DNA of 64,000 bases from Collinsella aerofaciens (GCF_002736145.1 NZ_CP024160.1:1860001-1924000), one strand, 5' to 3'. Positions 1 through 8,122 are shown, counted from the stretch's first letter. A program made the numbers and translations. Notes: generated by a model not told the origin, from the letters alone.

Positions 1-503
1 TGCCCGACACCAAGGACATCCTGCCGCTGCTGTCCGAGATGCAGACCTCGCACGACCAGATCGTGGTGGTCGTGGACGAGTACGGCGGCACGGCCGGCAT
101 CATCACCATCGAGGACATCGTCGAGGAGATCGTCGGCGAGATCGAGGACGAGTTCGACCCTGACAACAAGTACCTCACGCGCCTCTCGCGCCGTGAGTGG
201 CTCGTCGATGGGCGTTTTTCGTGCGATGACGCGATTGAGCTTGGTTGGCCGCTCGAGGAAAGCGATGATTATGAGACCATCGCCGGCTGGATTTTGGAGC
301 TTTGCGACTCGGTGCCCGACATCGGAGAGGTGTTTGAGGTCGCGGGGTACAAGTTTAAAGTGCAGTCGATGCGTGGCCAGCGCATCTCGCTCATTCGCGT
401 GATCGCTCCGGCCGAAACCGATAAGAAGGATTCCGAGTCTTCGGTAGACGAGCCGACGACGTCGGGTGCGGGTTCCGCGAATCCGCACGACGGCGACGAG
501 TAG
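1..503 (+). CDS. CBS/CorC_HlyC-domain membrane protein, C-terminal part
   Basis: The gene enters from the left edge; the reading frame is open from base 3 and no start is visible. The remaining ~166 residues hold the end of a CBS domain (ITIEDIVEEIVGEI) followed by a transporter-associated CorC_HlyC domain (about residues 65-125 of the visible part, containing LVDGRFSCDDAIELGWPL and GYKFKVQSMRG). Members of this family have an N-terminal CNNM/DUF21 membrane domain, which lies outside the window, and are linked to divalent cation (Mg/Co) handling. The tail is Ser/Asp/Glu-rich and ends 24 bases before the next gene, so the two may be co-transcribed. Confidence 0.85.
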   Translation, partial: PDTKDILPLLSEMQTSHDQIVVVVDEYGGTAGIITIEDIVEEIVGEIEDEFDPDNKYLTRLSRREWLVDGRFSCDDAIELGWPLEESDDYETIAGWILELCDSVPDIGEVFEVAGYKFKVQSMRGQRISLIRVIAPAETDKKDSESSVDEPTTSGAGSANPHDGDE

Positions 504-527
504 GACAAGGAAGAGTAGGGGAGAGTT

Positions 528-1373
528 ATGGCAGGCCTGTTCAACATCCTTAAGGTCACCGTCAGTGAGGACAAGATCTGCGCGCATGTGCTGGTGAACC
601 CCGGCATGCCGCTCATGACCTCGGAGGACATCGAGGCCACGGCGCGCGTGTACTACCTGGTGCCCGCGATTGCCAAGCACCTGTGCCTGGGCGATTCCGG
701 CCGCGAGTTCCAGGACTGCATGGGTCAGACCGAGCTCTGCCACCTGCTGGAGCACGTGACGGTCGAGCTCATGAACGAGACCGGTCTTGCCGGTAGCATC
801 TCGTGCGGCCGCACGCGCGTAAGCGAGCATGACGAGCGTGTCTTTGAGGTCGAGCTTTCGTGCCCCGATGACGCACTGGCCATCGGTGCGCTGTCGTCGG
901 CCACCTTTATGATGGACTGGGCGTACCTGCACGCCGACCAGCCGGCTCCCGATGTGGACGGTACGGTCGCGGGCCTGCGCAACCTGGTGCTGGGCATGCG
1001 CGCCGAGGCCGAGGGCAAGGATCCTCACGAGGCCGTCGCCGCTGCGAACGGCGAAGATGCTGCCGAGGACGAGGGCGCTGACGAGGGCGCTGACGAGGGC
1101 GATGTGCCGGTCGACGCCGAGCCCGTTGCCGATGCGACCGCCGAGCCCGTTCCCACCGAGCCCCAGGGCGTCCCCAACTTTGACGACGAGCCCCAGGTGG
1201 CGATTGATACCGAGGGCGCGGTTGCCGAGAACCACGAGGCCTCCGCGGCCGTCTTTGGCGGTGCGGCGACGGTTCCGGCAGGACCTGCGCATGAGGGCGG
1301 CCTGCCGCTCGTGGACGGCGCCGGCGAGGACCCGGGTGCCACGGTGGCCATGCCGGCTATGCCTCAGGAGTAG
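528..1373 (+). CDS. Conserved hypothetical protein with HxxEHxxxEL motif and acidic tail
   Basis: The 281-aa protein has two parts. Residues 1-160 look globular and carry CHLLEHVTVELMNETG at 71-86, which recalls the conserved His/Glu segment in the N-terminal domain of cyanophycin synthetases; this resemblance is by eye only and the ATP-grasp and ligase domains are absent. Residues 165-281 are Ala/Glu/Asp/Pro-rich and probably disordered, including three tandem copies of a DEGA unit encoded at about 1069-1104. A GGGGAGAG Shine-Dalgarno stretch precedes ATG 528. Function unknown; it follows a CBS protein and precedes YtxH. Confidence 0.75.
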   Translation: MAGLFNILKVTVSEDKICAHVLVNPGMPLMTSEDIEATARVYYLVPAIAKHLCLGDSGREFQDCMGQTELCHLLEHVTVELMNETGLAGSISCGRTRVSEHDERVFEVELSCPDDALAIGALSSATFMMDWAYLHADQPAPDVDGTVAGLRNLVLGMRAEAEGKDPHEAVAAANGEDAAEDEGADEGADEGDVPVDAEPVADATAEPVPTEPQGVPNFDDEPQVAIDTEGAVAENHEASAAVFGGAATVPAGPAHEGGLPLVDGAGEDPGATVAMPAMPQE

Positions 1374-1452
1374 GCCTACGCGTTTATCACCATCACGTAC
1401 CTGCGTCTTTGCCGTACGCAGATGAGCGGAGCGGCAAGTGATGCGCTGCGGG

Positions 1453-1458
1453 TATAAT
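1453..1458 (+). promoter_or_regulatory. Possible -10 box of the YtxH/PRC operon
   Basis: A perfect TATAAT lies about 50 bases before the YtxH start in the gap after the 528-1373 gene. No convincing -35 is visible at the expected spacing, so this is a tentative promoter. Confidence 0.35.
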
Positions 1459-1509
1459 GGACAGCATTCAAACGGTGGGCACCGACGTGCCCGCAGGAGA
1501 GGAATGATC

Positions 1510-1899
1510 ATGGGTAAGACTTTCAGCTTTGTCTCCGGCGCACTTTTTGGTGCCGCTGCCGGCGCTATTATCGGTGTTGCTCTGGCCCCGCGCTCGGGCG
1601 CCGAGACCCGCGCCATGGCTGCCGATATCGCCAACGACGCTTGGGACAATATGCGCGACACCTACGAGCACAGCGCCGAGGAGGCCCGTGCTGCGGTGAA
1701 TGACTTTGGCCCGATGGTCGACGCCAAGACTGACGACCTGCGCGCCAAGGTCGACCTGGCCCGCGAGCGCATGGACCAGCTGCGCGAGCAGCTCAACGAC
1801 GCCATTTCGGGTGGCAACGTGACGCCTGCCGCCGACGTCGTGGTCGAAAACGCCGTCGAGGCTGATACCGAGGCTGCGGAGCCCTCGACCGAGGCATAA
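1510..1899 (+). CDS. YtxH-domain membrane-anchored protein
   Basis: A small protein of about 129 residues. The first ~25 residues form a small-residue-rich membrane segment (FSVSG-type, GALFGAAAGAIIGVALAP) followed directly by APRSG, the hallmark of YtxH/Gas-vesicle-accessory-like proteins. The rest is a charged amphipathic helix with many Ala, Glu and Arg, then an acidic tail. YtxH proteins are stress-associated but have no defined reaction. ATG 1510 is preferred because GAGAGG ends 7 bases upstream; ATG 1504 is in frame and equally possible. The stop overlaps the next start (TAATG), so translation is likely coupled. Confidence 0.85.
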   Translation: MGKTFSFVSGALFGAAAGAIIGVALAPRSGAETRAMAADIANDAWDNMRDTYEHSAEEARAAVNDFGPMVDAKTDDLRAKVDLARERMDQLREQLNDAISGGNVTPAADVVVENAVEADTEAAEPSTEA

Positions 1900-2654
1900 T
1901 GCGCGCCGGGGATTTTGTCGGCGCCAAGATCTATCGCAAGCCTACCGAGGACAAGCGCACCAAAAAGGACGGCACGCCGCGCAGCCCTAAAAAGCTCGGA
2001 AAGATTCACTTTCCGGTCTTTACCCCGGGCGGTACGCGCGTGGTCGGCTTTATGGTCCGCCAGTCCGATATCGCGGGCATGATCGAGCGTCCCGACCGAT
2101 TCGTAGCGCTCGACGCCATTGGTGTCTACGAGGGCGCCATTGCGGTCGATGACGTTAAGGACACGTACGATGCCGCCGCCGCCAAGCGCCTCGACATCAA
2201 CCTGGACGATTGCATCATCTGGGTCGGTATGGACGTGCGCACGGAATCGGGCGACGTCGTGGGCTATTGCTCGGACGTCGAGTTCAAGCCACGCTCGGGC
2301 ATCGTGCAGGCATTCTATGTGACCGCCGGTGCTGCTTCGAGTGTTTTGGTTGGTGACACGCAGGTGCCGCCGACGATGCTGCGCGGCTACGAGAACGGCG
2401 CGATGGTCGTCTCAGACGAGGTCAAGTCGCTCGGGTATTCGGGCGGTGCGGCTGCCAAGGCCGCCGAGGCCAGCGTCGTGGTGGGCGACAAGGTCAAGAA
2501 GGGCGCCAAGGTGCTCGACGACAAGGGATCGGTTGCCGTGGACAAGGGCAGTCGCGCACTGGGCAAGCAGCTCGGCAAGACGCGCGGCATGTTCAAGGCC
2601 TTTAAGGACGAATACCAAAAGGCGAGCGGAGGCTCGTCAAAAGCTACAAAATAG
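1899..2654 (+). CDS. PRC-barrel domain protein
   Basis: A 251-aa soluble protein. The N-terminal half is basic and includes the phrase VFTPGGTRVVGFMVRQSDIAG; residues about 105-165 (WVGMDVRTESGDVVGYCSDVEF) match the PRC-barrel fold, a small beta-barrel found in RimM and photosynthetic reaction centre H subunits that usually mediates binding. The C-terminal 60 residues are Lys/Ala/Gly-rich. It overlaps YtxH by one base and is followed by a terminator, so the two form a short operon. The PRC-barrel also occurs at the N-terminus of the MgtE-like protein at 4462. Confidence 0.8.
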   Translation: MRAGDFVGAKIYRKPTEDKRTKKDGTPRSPKKLGKIHFPVFTPGGTRVVGFMVRQSDIAGMIERPDRFVALDAIGVYEGAIAVDDVKDTYDAAAAKRLDINLDDCIIWVGMDVRTESGDVVGYCSDVEFKPRSGIVQAFYVTAGAASSVLVGDTQVPPTMLRGYENGAMVVSDEVKSLGYSGGAAAKAAEASVVVGDKVKKGAKVLDDKGSVAVDKGSRALGKQLGKTRGMFKAFKDEYQKASGGSSKATK

Positions 2655-2675
2655 CGACGTACCAAATGATGGGAG

Positions 2676-2712
2676 GCAAGCCGGAGACCTGTTGCTCCGG
2701 CTTGCTGTGTTT
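2676..2712 (+). terminator. Intrinsic terminator after PRC-barrel gene
   Basis: An 11-bp perfect stem (GCAAGCCGGAG / CTCCGGCTTGC) with an 8-base loop is followed by TGTGTTTAT. It lies 20 bases after the stop of the PRC-barrel gene. Confidence 0.75.
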
Positions 2713-2726
2713 ATGGGGGAGGGCAC

Positions 2727-4133
2727 ATGCGCCAAAACGGATCCAACTTAAACGGGCGTTCGGGTGCGCGTCCGACGGCGCGCCGCGACCTGGGGCAGCT
2801 GCCCAGCGGTCAGCGCCGCCGTCGCCGTAAGCCCGGCGCGATGTACCTCAACCATAGCCGCGGGTTTAGCGACCGCAGCGCGCGCATCGGCAACGGGCGC
2901 TCGCCGCGCCGACCGTCCCGTCTGCCCTATGCGCTCATCGCCGTGGGTTGCGCACTCGTACTGTTTATCGCTGCCGTCGTGGGCTACGTCAACCGCAGCG
3001 TGGACGTGGAGCTCAACGGCCAGAAGACCGCGGTGCGCGTGGGCTCTACGCTGCAGAATCTCATCGACGACCAGGAGTTGACTGACACCTACGACGCAGG
3101 CGACCTGCTGGCCGTCGATGACAGCGTGCTCAAGCGCCATGGCGGCGAAAAGCTGTCGGTTAAGGTGGACGGCAAGCGCATAAAACAGGGCAAATGGGAT
3201 AGCCGCGAACTTGAGGGTGGCGAGAAGGTGACGGTCAAGGATGGCCGTAACACCTACGAGAAGCATGAGGTTCAGGCTACGGTTATCGAGCCCAAGCTCA
3301 AGGTCGAGGGCACGGGCGCTATCGAGTATGTGCAGACGTGGGGCGTTCAGGGCCGCTCCGAGGTGTGGGTTGGTGAGCAGTCGGGCAAGACGCAGGACCG
3401 CGGCGAGGTTGTGCCCGCCACCGATTGCGTCGTTGCGTGCGCCAGCGTGGCGCCCAAGGGCAACGAAAAGTACGTGGCGCTGACGTTTGACGAGGGTCCG
3501 AGCGGTGCGACCAAGCAGATTTTGCAGGTACTCAAGGAAAAGGGCGTCACCGCGACGTTCTTCCTTTCGGGCGATGCGGCCGAGGCCTCGTCCGCCACGG
3601 CCAAGGCGATTGTCGATGCCGGGTGCGAAATCGGATCCAACAGCTACAGCGACGATTCGCTCAAGGGTCAGGACCGTGAGGCGGTACGCGAGCAGATCAC
3701 GAAAGGCACCGATGCGATTAAGTCGGCGACCGGCGTGAAGACGATGCTGCTGCGTGCTCCCTACGCTGCCTTTGACGAGCAAAACTGGATTGATGCGATG
3801 GACCTGGTTTCCGCCGTGGTCTCGTGGAATATTGACTCGGGCGACTGGCTGCTCAACGGTGCCGACGAGCAGGTCTCGACGGTGCTCGATTCGGTGACGC
3901 CGGGCAATATTGTGTTGCTGACCGATAACGATGAATGCGCCGAGCAGACGCTTGAGGCACTGCCGCAGATCATCGACGGCCTTGTCGCCGACGGCTACAA
4001 GATCGTGACGCTCAGCGACCTGATTAAGACGGACACGTCGCTGAGCAAAAAGCTCACCTCGCTGACGAAGGTCACCATGCCCAAGGACGCCGTGTTCCCC
4101 CAACTTGCCGAGGACGATGATACTACAGAGTAG
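2727..4133 (+). CDS. Membrane-anchored NodB-fold (polysaccharide deacetylase-like) protein, degenerate active site
   Basis: 468 aa: a very basic Arg-rich cytoplasmic tail (1-66), one membrane helix (about 67-87), a beta-rich ubiquitin-like/DUF348-like extracellular region (91-200), and a NodB-type barrel (about 247-440). NodB enzymes de-N-acetylate peptidoglycan or chitin oligomers using one Asp and two His as metal ligands. Motif 1 is TFDEGPS (253-259, usually TFDDGPS), motif 2 is SNSYSDDS (304-311, usually NHTYSHPS, both His lost), motif 3 RAPY (343-346) is kept, and motif 5 reads LLTD (397-400, His replaced by Thr). The fold is clear, but catalysis in the usual way is unlikely; a cell-wall-binding role is possible. 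Confidence 0.85.
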   Translation: MRQNGSNLNGRSGARPTARRDLGQLPSGQRRRRRKPGAMYLNHSRGFSDRSARIGNGRSPRRPSRLPYALIAVGCALVLFIAAVVGYVNRSVDVELNGQKTAVRVGSTLQNLIDDQELTDTYDAGDLLAVDDSVLKRHGGEKLSVKVDGKRIKQGKWDSRELEGGEKVTVKDGRNTYEKHEVQATVIEPKLKVEGTGAIEYVQTWGVQGRSEVWVGEQSGKTQDRGEVVPATDCVVACASVAPKGNEKYVALTFDEGPSGATKQILQVLKEKGVTATFFLSGDAAEASSATAKAIVDAGCEIGSNSYSDDSLKGQDREAVREQITKGTDAIKSATGVKTMLLRAPYAAFDEQNWIDAMDLVSAVVSWNIDSGDWLLNGADEQVSTVLDSVTPGNIVLLTDNDECAEQTLEALPQIIDGLVADGYKIVTLSDLIKTDTSLSKKLTSLTKVTMPKDAVFPQLAEDDDTTE

Positions 4134-4134
4134 T

Positions 4135-4165
4135 CATTGGGTAGTCGTTTAAGAACGTCCCCAAT
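4135..4165. repeat. Palindromic repeat family A, diverged copy
   Basis: CATTGGG and CCCAATG flank a core with TTTAAGAACGTCC. The same sequence theme (TCATTGGGGACGT followed by TTAAATGAGT) recurs at 40522, 43513, 50351, 51578, 51737 and 62807. This copy directly follows the stop of the NodB-fold gene. Confidence 0.65.
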
Positions 4166-4461
4166 GGCTATGTCACGGATGCGTCAGCGTTTGGTATGCC
4201 TGCAATGTGCAGCGCATAAATTCGATGCCGCAGGGCGATGCTGATGCTATAGTTACTGCGGTTAATGAGGGTCAAGAGAAAGGTTACAGGTGAAATCCAA
4301 ACCTCGACCATACAGTCGATGACCCCATGCAGGTGCTTTTTGCGCATGCACGGGGTGTAAGCGTCGAGCGGCGTGCCGCCCGCGCATGCGTATACATATC
4401 CAGAAGCCCCCGGACGCCGCACGCGCGGCCGCGTCCGGAGGAATAATGATGGGGAGCACCA
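4166..4461 (+). promoter_or_regulatory. Structured leader of the MgtE-like/NRAMP operon
   Basis: About 300 bases without a long gene. Two strong hairpins are visible: ACCCC/GGGGT with an inner TGCA pairing (4322-4356), and a G+C-rich stem CCGGACGC/GCGTCCGG (4410-4438) whose 3' arm contains the first two G of the GGAGGA Shine-Dalgarno (4437-4442). A 10-codon ORF (4446-4478, MMGSTIELSE) starts just after that Shine-Dalgarno and overlaps the TTG start of the main gene in another frame. This architecture suggests translational control, perhaps by Mg. The conserved core of the M-box riboswitch was not found. Confidence 0.45.
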
Positions 4462-6306
4462 TTGAATTATCTGAGTGAGATGCTCAAATTGCCAGTCTTG
4501 GACGTCGACGGCGAAAAGCTCGGCGTGGTCAACGATTTTGGCATTGCAACCGGCGAAGTTTTTCCGCACGTGACGTCGCTCGCGTTCCGCGGTCCCGGCA
4601 AGACGCCGTTCATGATCAGCTGGCGCAAATGGGTCGACCGTATCGACGAGACGGGCGTGTATCTCAATACGTCTGCCACCAATATTCGCTTCTCGTACCT
4701 GCAACCGACCGAGCTGTTGCTGGCGCGCGATGTTCTCAATAAGCAGATCGTCGACACGCAGGGCATGAAGGTCGTGCGCGTCAACGACATCAAGTTTTCC
4801 ATGTCGGGCGAAAATCAGCTGCGTCTGCTGGGTGCCGAGGTCGGCGCCCGCGGTCTGCTACGCGCCATCAGCCCCGCGCTCGAGCACGTCGTCGAGGGCT
4901 TTATGAAGCACCTGGGCAAGCCGCTCAGCGAGGATATCATCGCTTGGTCCTACATGGACCTGCTCGACCGCTCGACCAAGAACATTCAACTCTCGGTGTC
5001 GCACAAGACGCTCGGCGAGCTGCACCCTGCCGACATCGCCGACATTATCGAGCAGCTCGACCCGCGCCTACGTGCGCAGGTGTTTGCGCAGCTCGATACT
5101 GCCCAGGCCGCCGAGGCCATCTCGGAGTTCGATGACGACGAGCTTATGACCGAGATGCTCGAGGGCCTGTCCGACACGGACGCATCGTCGATGCTGGCCA
5201 TGATGGACCCGGACGACGCTGCCGACCTGATCGACGAGCTCGATTACGAGAAGGCCGAGAAGCTCCTGCGCCTGATGGGTGTCAAGGAGGAGAAGGCGAT
5301 TCGTAACCTGCTGGGGTATGAGGACAACACCGCCGGCCGCATCATGACCTCGGAGTTTGTCTCCCTGCCCGCCACGGCAACGGTCGGTGACGCCATCGAG
5401 GCGATTCGCGAGCTCGACGAAGACTTCGAGAGCGTCTACTACGTCTATACCGAGGATCCGAGCGGCATGCTGACCGGTGTGCTTTCGCTGCGCACGCTGA
5501 TCGTAGCCGATCGCGACGCCACGCTGGGTCAGCTGGCCTATCGCGACCTGGTCTATGTGTCGCCCGACGAGGACCAGGAAGACGTAACGGACGAGATGAC
5601 CAAGTATGACCTGGTCGCTATCCCCGTCTGCGACGAGAACCGTCACATCCTGGGTATTGTAACCTTCGACGACGCCATGGACGTTATCGCCGAGGAGCAT
5701 CAGGAGGACCTGCAGATCGCCGGTGTCGGCTCGGGCGATAGCGCGTCCGACGACTCGACGAACGTGCTCAGCTGGTTCGTGCATCGCCAGTACTGGGTTG
5801 TTGTATGGGGCATCGCGTCGTGCATCATGGCGACCGTGCTGGGAACGGCGCTCGGCTCCGCGCATCTGGTGGTGTTTCCCATGTGCGCCATGCCGCTCGT
5901 GCTGCTGGCGGCCTCGCGCATGGTGTCGTTCGTCAAGAACTACTTCCTGGAGTATGACGGTCACGACGACGAGCCCAAGCCGTATCTGGGGTTCTTCTTC
6001 CAGAGCACGGGCATGGGCCTGATTCTGTCACTCGTGACCTACCTGTGCGCCCAGCTGGTGCGCACCGCTGCGTTCCCCGATGCGTCCATGTTTGAGGAGC
6101 AACTCTTTACCGGGTGTTTTAATATCGCTGCCATCATTTGCCTGGTTGGCAACATGAGTGCCGTGATTTACCTGATGGTGCTGTTCTGGCGTGACGAGCA
6201 TGACCTCAACACGTCGGGCACCGCCATGAACGTCATTGCCGTCATGATCTCGTGTGTGGCGTATTGCATCGCCGCGGTGCTGCTCGCCATGTCAGTCATG
6301 GGTTAG
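4462..6306 (+). CDS. PRC-barrel/MgtE_N/CBS membrane protein (MgtE-like)
   Basis: 614 aa. The N-terminus has two PRC-barrel-like segments (about 1-75 and 85-150), then an MgtE N-type superhelical domain (about 185-290, LHPADIADIIEQLDP, then DPDDAADLIDELD), a pair of CBS domains (about 295-420, DNTAGRIMTSEFVSLP) and a C-terminal region with about five membrane helices (450-614). MgtE uses the N and CBS domains to sense cytosolic Mg and gate its pore. The membrane part here is divergent, so transport versus pure sensing is open. Translation appears to begin at TTG 4462, with GGGGAG 5 bases upstream. It is followed 8 bases later by the NRAMP-related gene. Confidence 0.85.
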   Translation: MNYLSEMLKLPVLDVDGEKLGVVNDFGIATGEVFPHVTSLAFRGPGKTPFMISWRKWVDRIDETGVYLNTSATNIRFSYLQPTELLLARDVLNKQIVDTQGMKVVRVNDIKFSMSGENQLRLLGAEVGARGLLRAISPALEHVVEGFMKHLGKPLSEDIIAWSYMDLLDRSTKNIQLSVSHKTLGELHPADIADIIEQLDPRLRAQVFAQLDTAQAAEAISEFDDDELMTEMLEGLSDTDASSMLAMMDPDDAADLIDELDYEKAEKLLRLMGVKEEKAIRNLLGYEDNTAGRIMTSEFVSLPATATVGDAIEAIRELDEDFESVYYVYTEDPSGMLTGVLSLRTLIVADRDATLGQLAYRDLVYVSPDEDQEDVTDEMTKYDLVAIPVCDENRHILGIVTFDDAMDVIAEEHQEDLQIAGVGSGDSASDDSTNVLSWFVHRQYWVVVWGIASCIMATVLGTALGSAHLVVFPMCAMPLVLLAASRMVSFVKNYFLEYDGHDDEPKPYLGFFFQSTGMGLILSLVTYLCAQLVRTAAFPDASMFEEQLFTGCFNIAAIICLVGNMSAVIYLMVLFWRDEHDLNTSGTAMNVIAVMISCVAYCIAAVLLAMSVMG

Positions 6307-6314
6307 GTGGTCGC

Positions 6315-7577
6315 GTGCAAAATACCAAGCAAAAGTCGGGCACCAAGCAAAAGCTGACCATCGCGGCCATCTTTGGCGCTATGGGTCCCGGTCTGCTGGC
6401 GGCGCTTTCGGGCAATGACGCCGGCGGCATTGCAACGTATTCCAGTGCGGGCGCCAGCTATGGCTACAAGATGCTCTGGATGCTTCCCGTCATGACTGTG
6501 CTGCTCATCGTGACGCAGGAGACTGCGGCGCGCTGCGGCTGCGTCACGGGTAAGGGCCTGGCATCGCTCATTCGCGAGCGTTTTGGCGTGCGCAAGAGCG
6601 TGTTGGCCATGGCAGCGCTGCTGATCGCCAACACGGCTGTGACCATTTCGGAGTTTGCGGGCATCGCCAGCGGCCTTGCTCTCTTTGGCGTGCCGGCGAG
6701 CATCTCGGTACCGTTGGTGGCGCTGCTGGTATGGATGCTTACAATGTCGGGTAGTTTCCAGCGCATCGAGAAGATTCTGCTGCTGGTGAGCTGCGTGTTC
6801 GTGACCTATATCGTCGCCGCGTTTATGGCTGGCCCCAACTGGGGTGAGGTCGCGGTCGACCTGGTCGTGCCTAACATTCAAAATGACCCCAGCTACGTGT
6901 CGCTCGTGGTCGCAACGATCGGTACCACCATCGCGCCATGGATGATTTTCTTGGCGCAGAACAACGTGGTCGATAAGAACGCGGGCGAGGACGATATCGT
7001 GCTGCAGCGCATCGATACCGTGAGCGGCTCGCTTGCCGCCGATGTCATTGCCGGCTTTATTATCATCACGACCGGTACGGTGTTGTTCCCGGCGGGTATT
7101 CAGATTAGCGATGCCGCCGATGCCGCCCGCGCGCTGGAGCCCATCGCGGGCCAGTGGTCCACGGTGTTGTTTGCCTCGGGCCTGGTCGCAGCGAGCTTTT
7201 TGGCTGCCTGCGTGCTGCCGGGCGTTACGTCGAGTGCCATCTGCGAGGCTTTTGGTTGGGAGCGCGGCGCCGATCGCAGCTGGGACGAGGCTCCGGTTTA
7301 CCGCGGCATCATTACGGCCATCATCGGCATTTCTGCCGTGCTGGTGCTTATGCCCGGTGTCGATCTGTTCCAGATTATGATGACCTCGCAGGTCATCAAT
7401 GGCGTGCTACTGCCCGTGGTTCTGGTGTTCCAGGTGGTTATCGCCGCCGACCGTCACATTATGGGTGCAAACCGCAACGGTCGCGTGTGGAACGTGCTCA
7501 CTTGGGCGACTATCGCCGTGATTACGGTGCTGACGGTTGTCATGTTTGTCCTGCAAGCGATGGGCTACAGCGCTTAG
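6315..7577 (+). CDS. NRAMP-family divalent cation transporter, probably Mg-type (NRMT-like)
   Basis: 420 aa with about 11 membrane helices. GTG 6315 is chosen as start, with AGGTGG 4 bases upstream and the MgtE-like stop 8 bases before. NRAMP proteins normally carry DPGN in helix 1 and a Met-containing MPH motif in helix 6 that selects Mn/Fe. Here helix 1 has GNDAGG (33-38) and helix 6 has TIAPWM (205-210), so the selectivity Met is replaced by Ala. Such changes typify the NRAMP-related Mg transporters, whose structural representative comes from the related actinobacterium Eggerthella lenta. Coupling with an MgtE-like sensor supports Mg uptake. Selectivity is inferred, not shown. Confidence 0.85.
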   Translation: MQNTKQKSGTKQKLTIAAIFGAMGPGLLAALSGNDAGGIATYSSAGASYGYKMLWMLPVMTVLLIVTQETAARCGCVTGKGLASLIRERFGVRKSVLAMAALLIANTAVTISEFAGIASGLALFGVPASISVPLVALLVWMLTMSGSFQRIEKILLLVSCVFVTYIVAAFMAGPNWGEVAVDLVVPNIQNDPSYVSLVVATIGTTIAPWMIFLAQNNVVDKNAGEDDIVLQRIDTVSGSLAADVIAGFIIITTGTVLFPAGIQISDAADAARALEPIAGQWSTVLFASGLVAASFLAACVLPGVTSSAICEAFGWERGADRSWDEAPVYRGIITAIIGISAVLVLMPGVDLFQIMMTSQVINGVLLPVVLVFQVVIAADRHIMGANRNGRVWNVLTWATIAVITVLTVVMFVLQAMGYSA

Positions 7578-7596
7578 CGCCTCTTTTGGACTCCAA

Positions 7597-7630
7597 ACAG
7601 GCCGCTGCCATGGGTTACGGCCTGTATTTT
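7597..7630 (+). terminator. Intrinsic terminator after NRAMP gene
   Basis: An 8-bp perfect stem ACAGGCCG/CGGCCTGT with a 13-base loop, then ATTTTG. It lies 19 bases after the transporter stop. Confidence 0.7.
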
Positions 7631-7659
7631 GCCTGTTATAGGGGGTTAGTTATATGGCA

Positions 7660-7889
7660 GTGGACAAAAAATGCCAAATATGAGTACTGTTGCTAAGTGA
7701 ATAGCATTTACATCCAAGAAGATAATGAACATAGCCGATAGTATGTTCATTAAAATTGGCTCCAATATGCCTTAAACCAGTCAGGTTGGCTGCTTTAGGG
7801 GGTTGTAGGGGTCGCTCGGACGTCATTTTGGGTTGTTTTGCCTGCTACTAAAATGGTAACAGTACTCATATTTGCCACTTTTTGTCCAC
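7660..7889. repeat. Element with 32-bp imperfect terminal inverted repeats
   Basis: Bases 7660-7691 and 7858-7889 are inverted copies matching at 30 of 32 positions (outer end GTGGACAAAAA, inner end ATGAGTACTGTT). They enclose 166 bases without a coding sequence and with lower G+C than the surroundings. The layout resembles a miniature inverted-repeat element. A short direct repeat, TTTTGGGTTGTTT, occurs at about 7826 (inside) and 7920 (outside). The rest of the gap to 8020 shows no convincing gene. Confidence 0.55.
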
Positions 7890-8020
7890 GACCTCTTGGA
7901 GTCGGCTCGAAAAGAGTGATTTTGGGTTGTTTGCTGCGGGTGTGGGCTTGGAAACAACGCTCGGGGTGGCGAGGCGCCCAGAATTCGGTCGCAAGGAGGG
8001 CGTTCCTCGGCTGTGCCAGG

Positions 8021-8060
8021 AGTGTCCCTAGGTGCCGGCACATAAGGAACGTCCCTAACT
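8021..8060 (-). repeat. Intergenic repeat family F, copy 1
   Basis: Read on the minus strand this is nearly the same 40-base unit as 40691-40730, with GGGACGTTCCTT, a GTGCCGGCAC palindrome and GGGACACTCCT in the same order. Shorter relatives of the last piece occur at about 43655 and 51770. Confidence 0.6.
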
Positions 8061-8061
8061 G

Positions 8062-8099
8062 CCGGAGGGGGTGCCTGCCGTGGCAGGCGCCCCCTCCGG
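8062..8099 (-). terminator. Strong hairpin after the acetyltransferase gene
   Basis: CCGGAGGGGGTGCCTGCC pairs with its inverted copy around a 2-3-base loop, giving about 18 bp of stem with one offset. It is 24 bases beyond the stop of the leftward gene at 8123. There is no T-run, so termination may be partial. Confidence 0.6.
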
Positions 8100-8122
8100 A
8101 TGTGGGAAGTTTGCGCTGCAGG

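Noticed and set aside
2748-4103. Long open frame on the minus strand opposite the NodB-fold gene (451 codons)
   Set aside because: It is a shadow of the real gene caused by high G+C at third positions; no domain, no ribosome site and a composition rich in Arg, His and Leu.
4262-4461. M-box (ykoK) or yybP-ykoY riboswitch before the MgtE-like gene
   Set aside because: The conserved core sequences of these classes, as I know them, are not present; only unassigned stems are.
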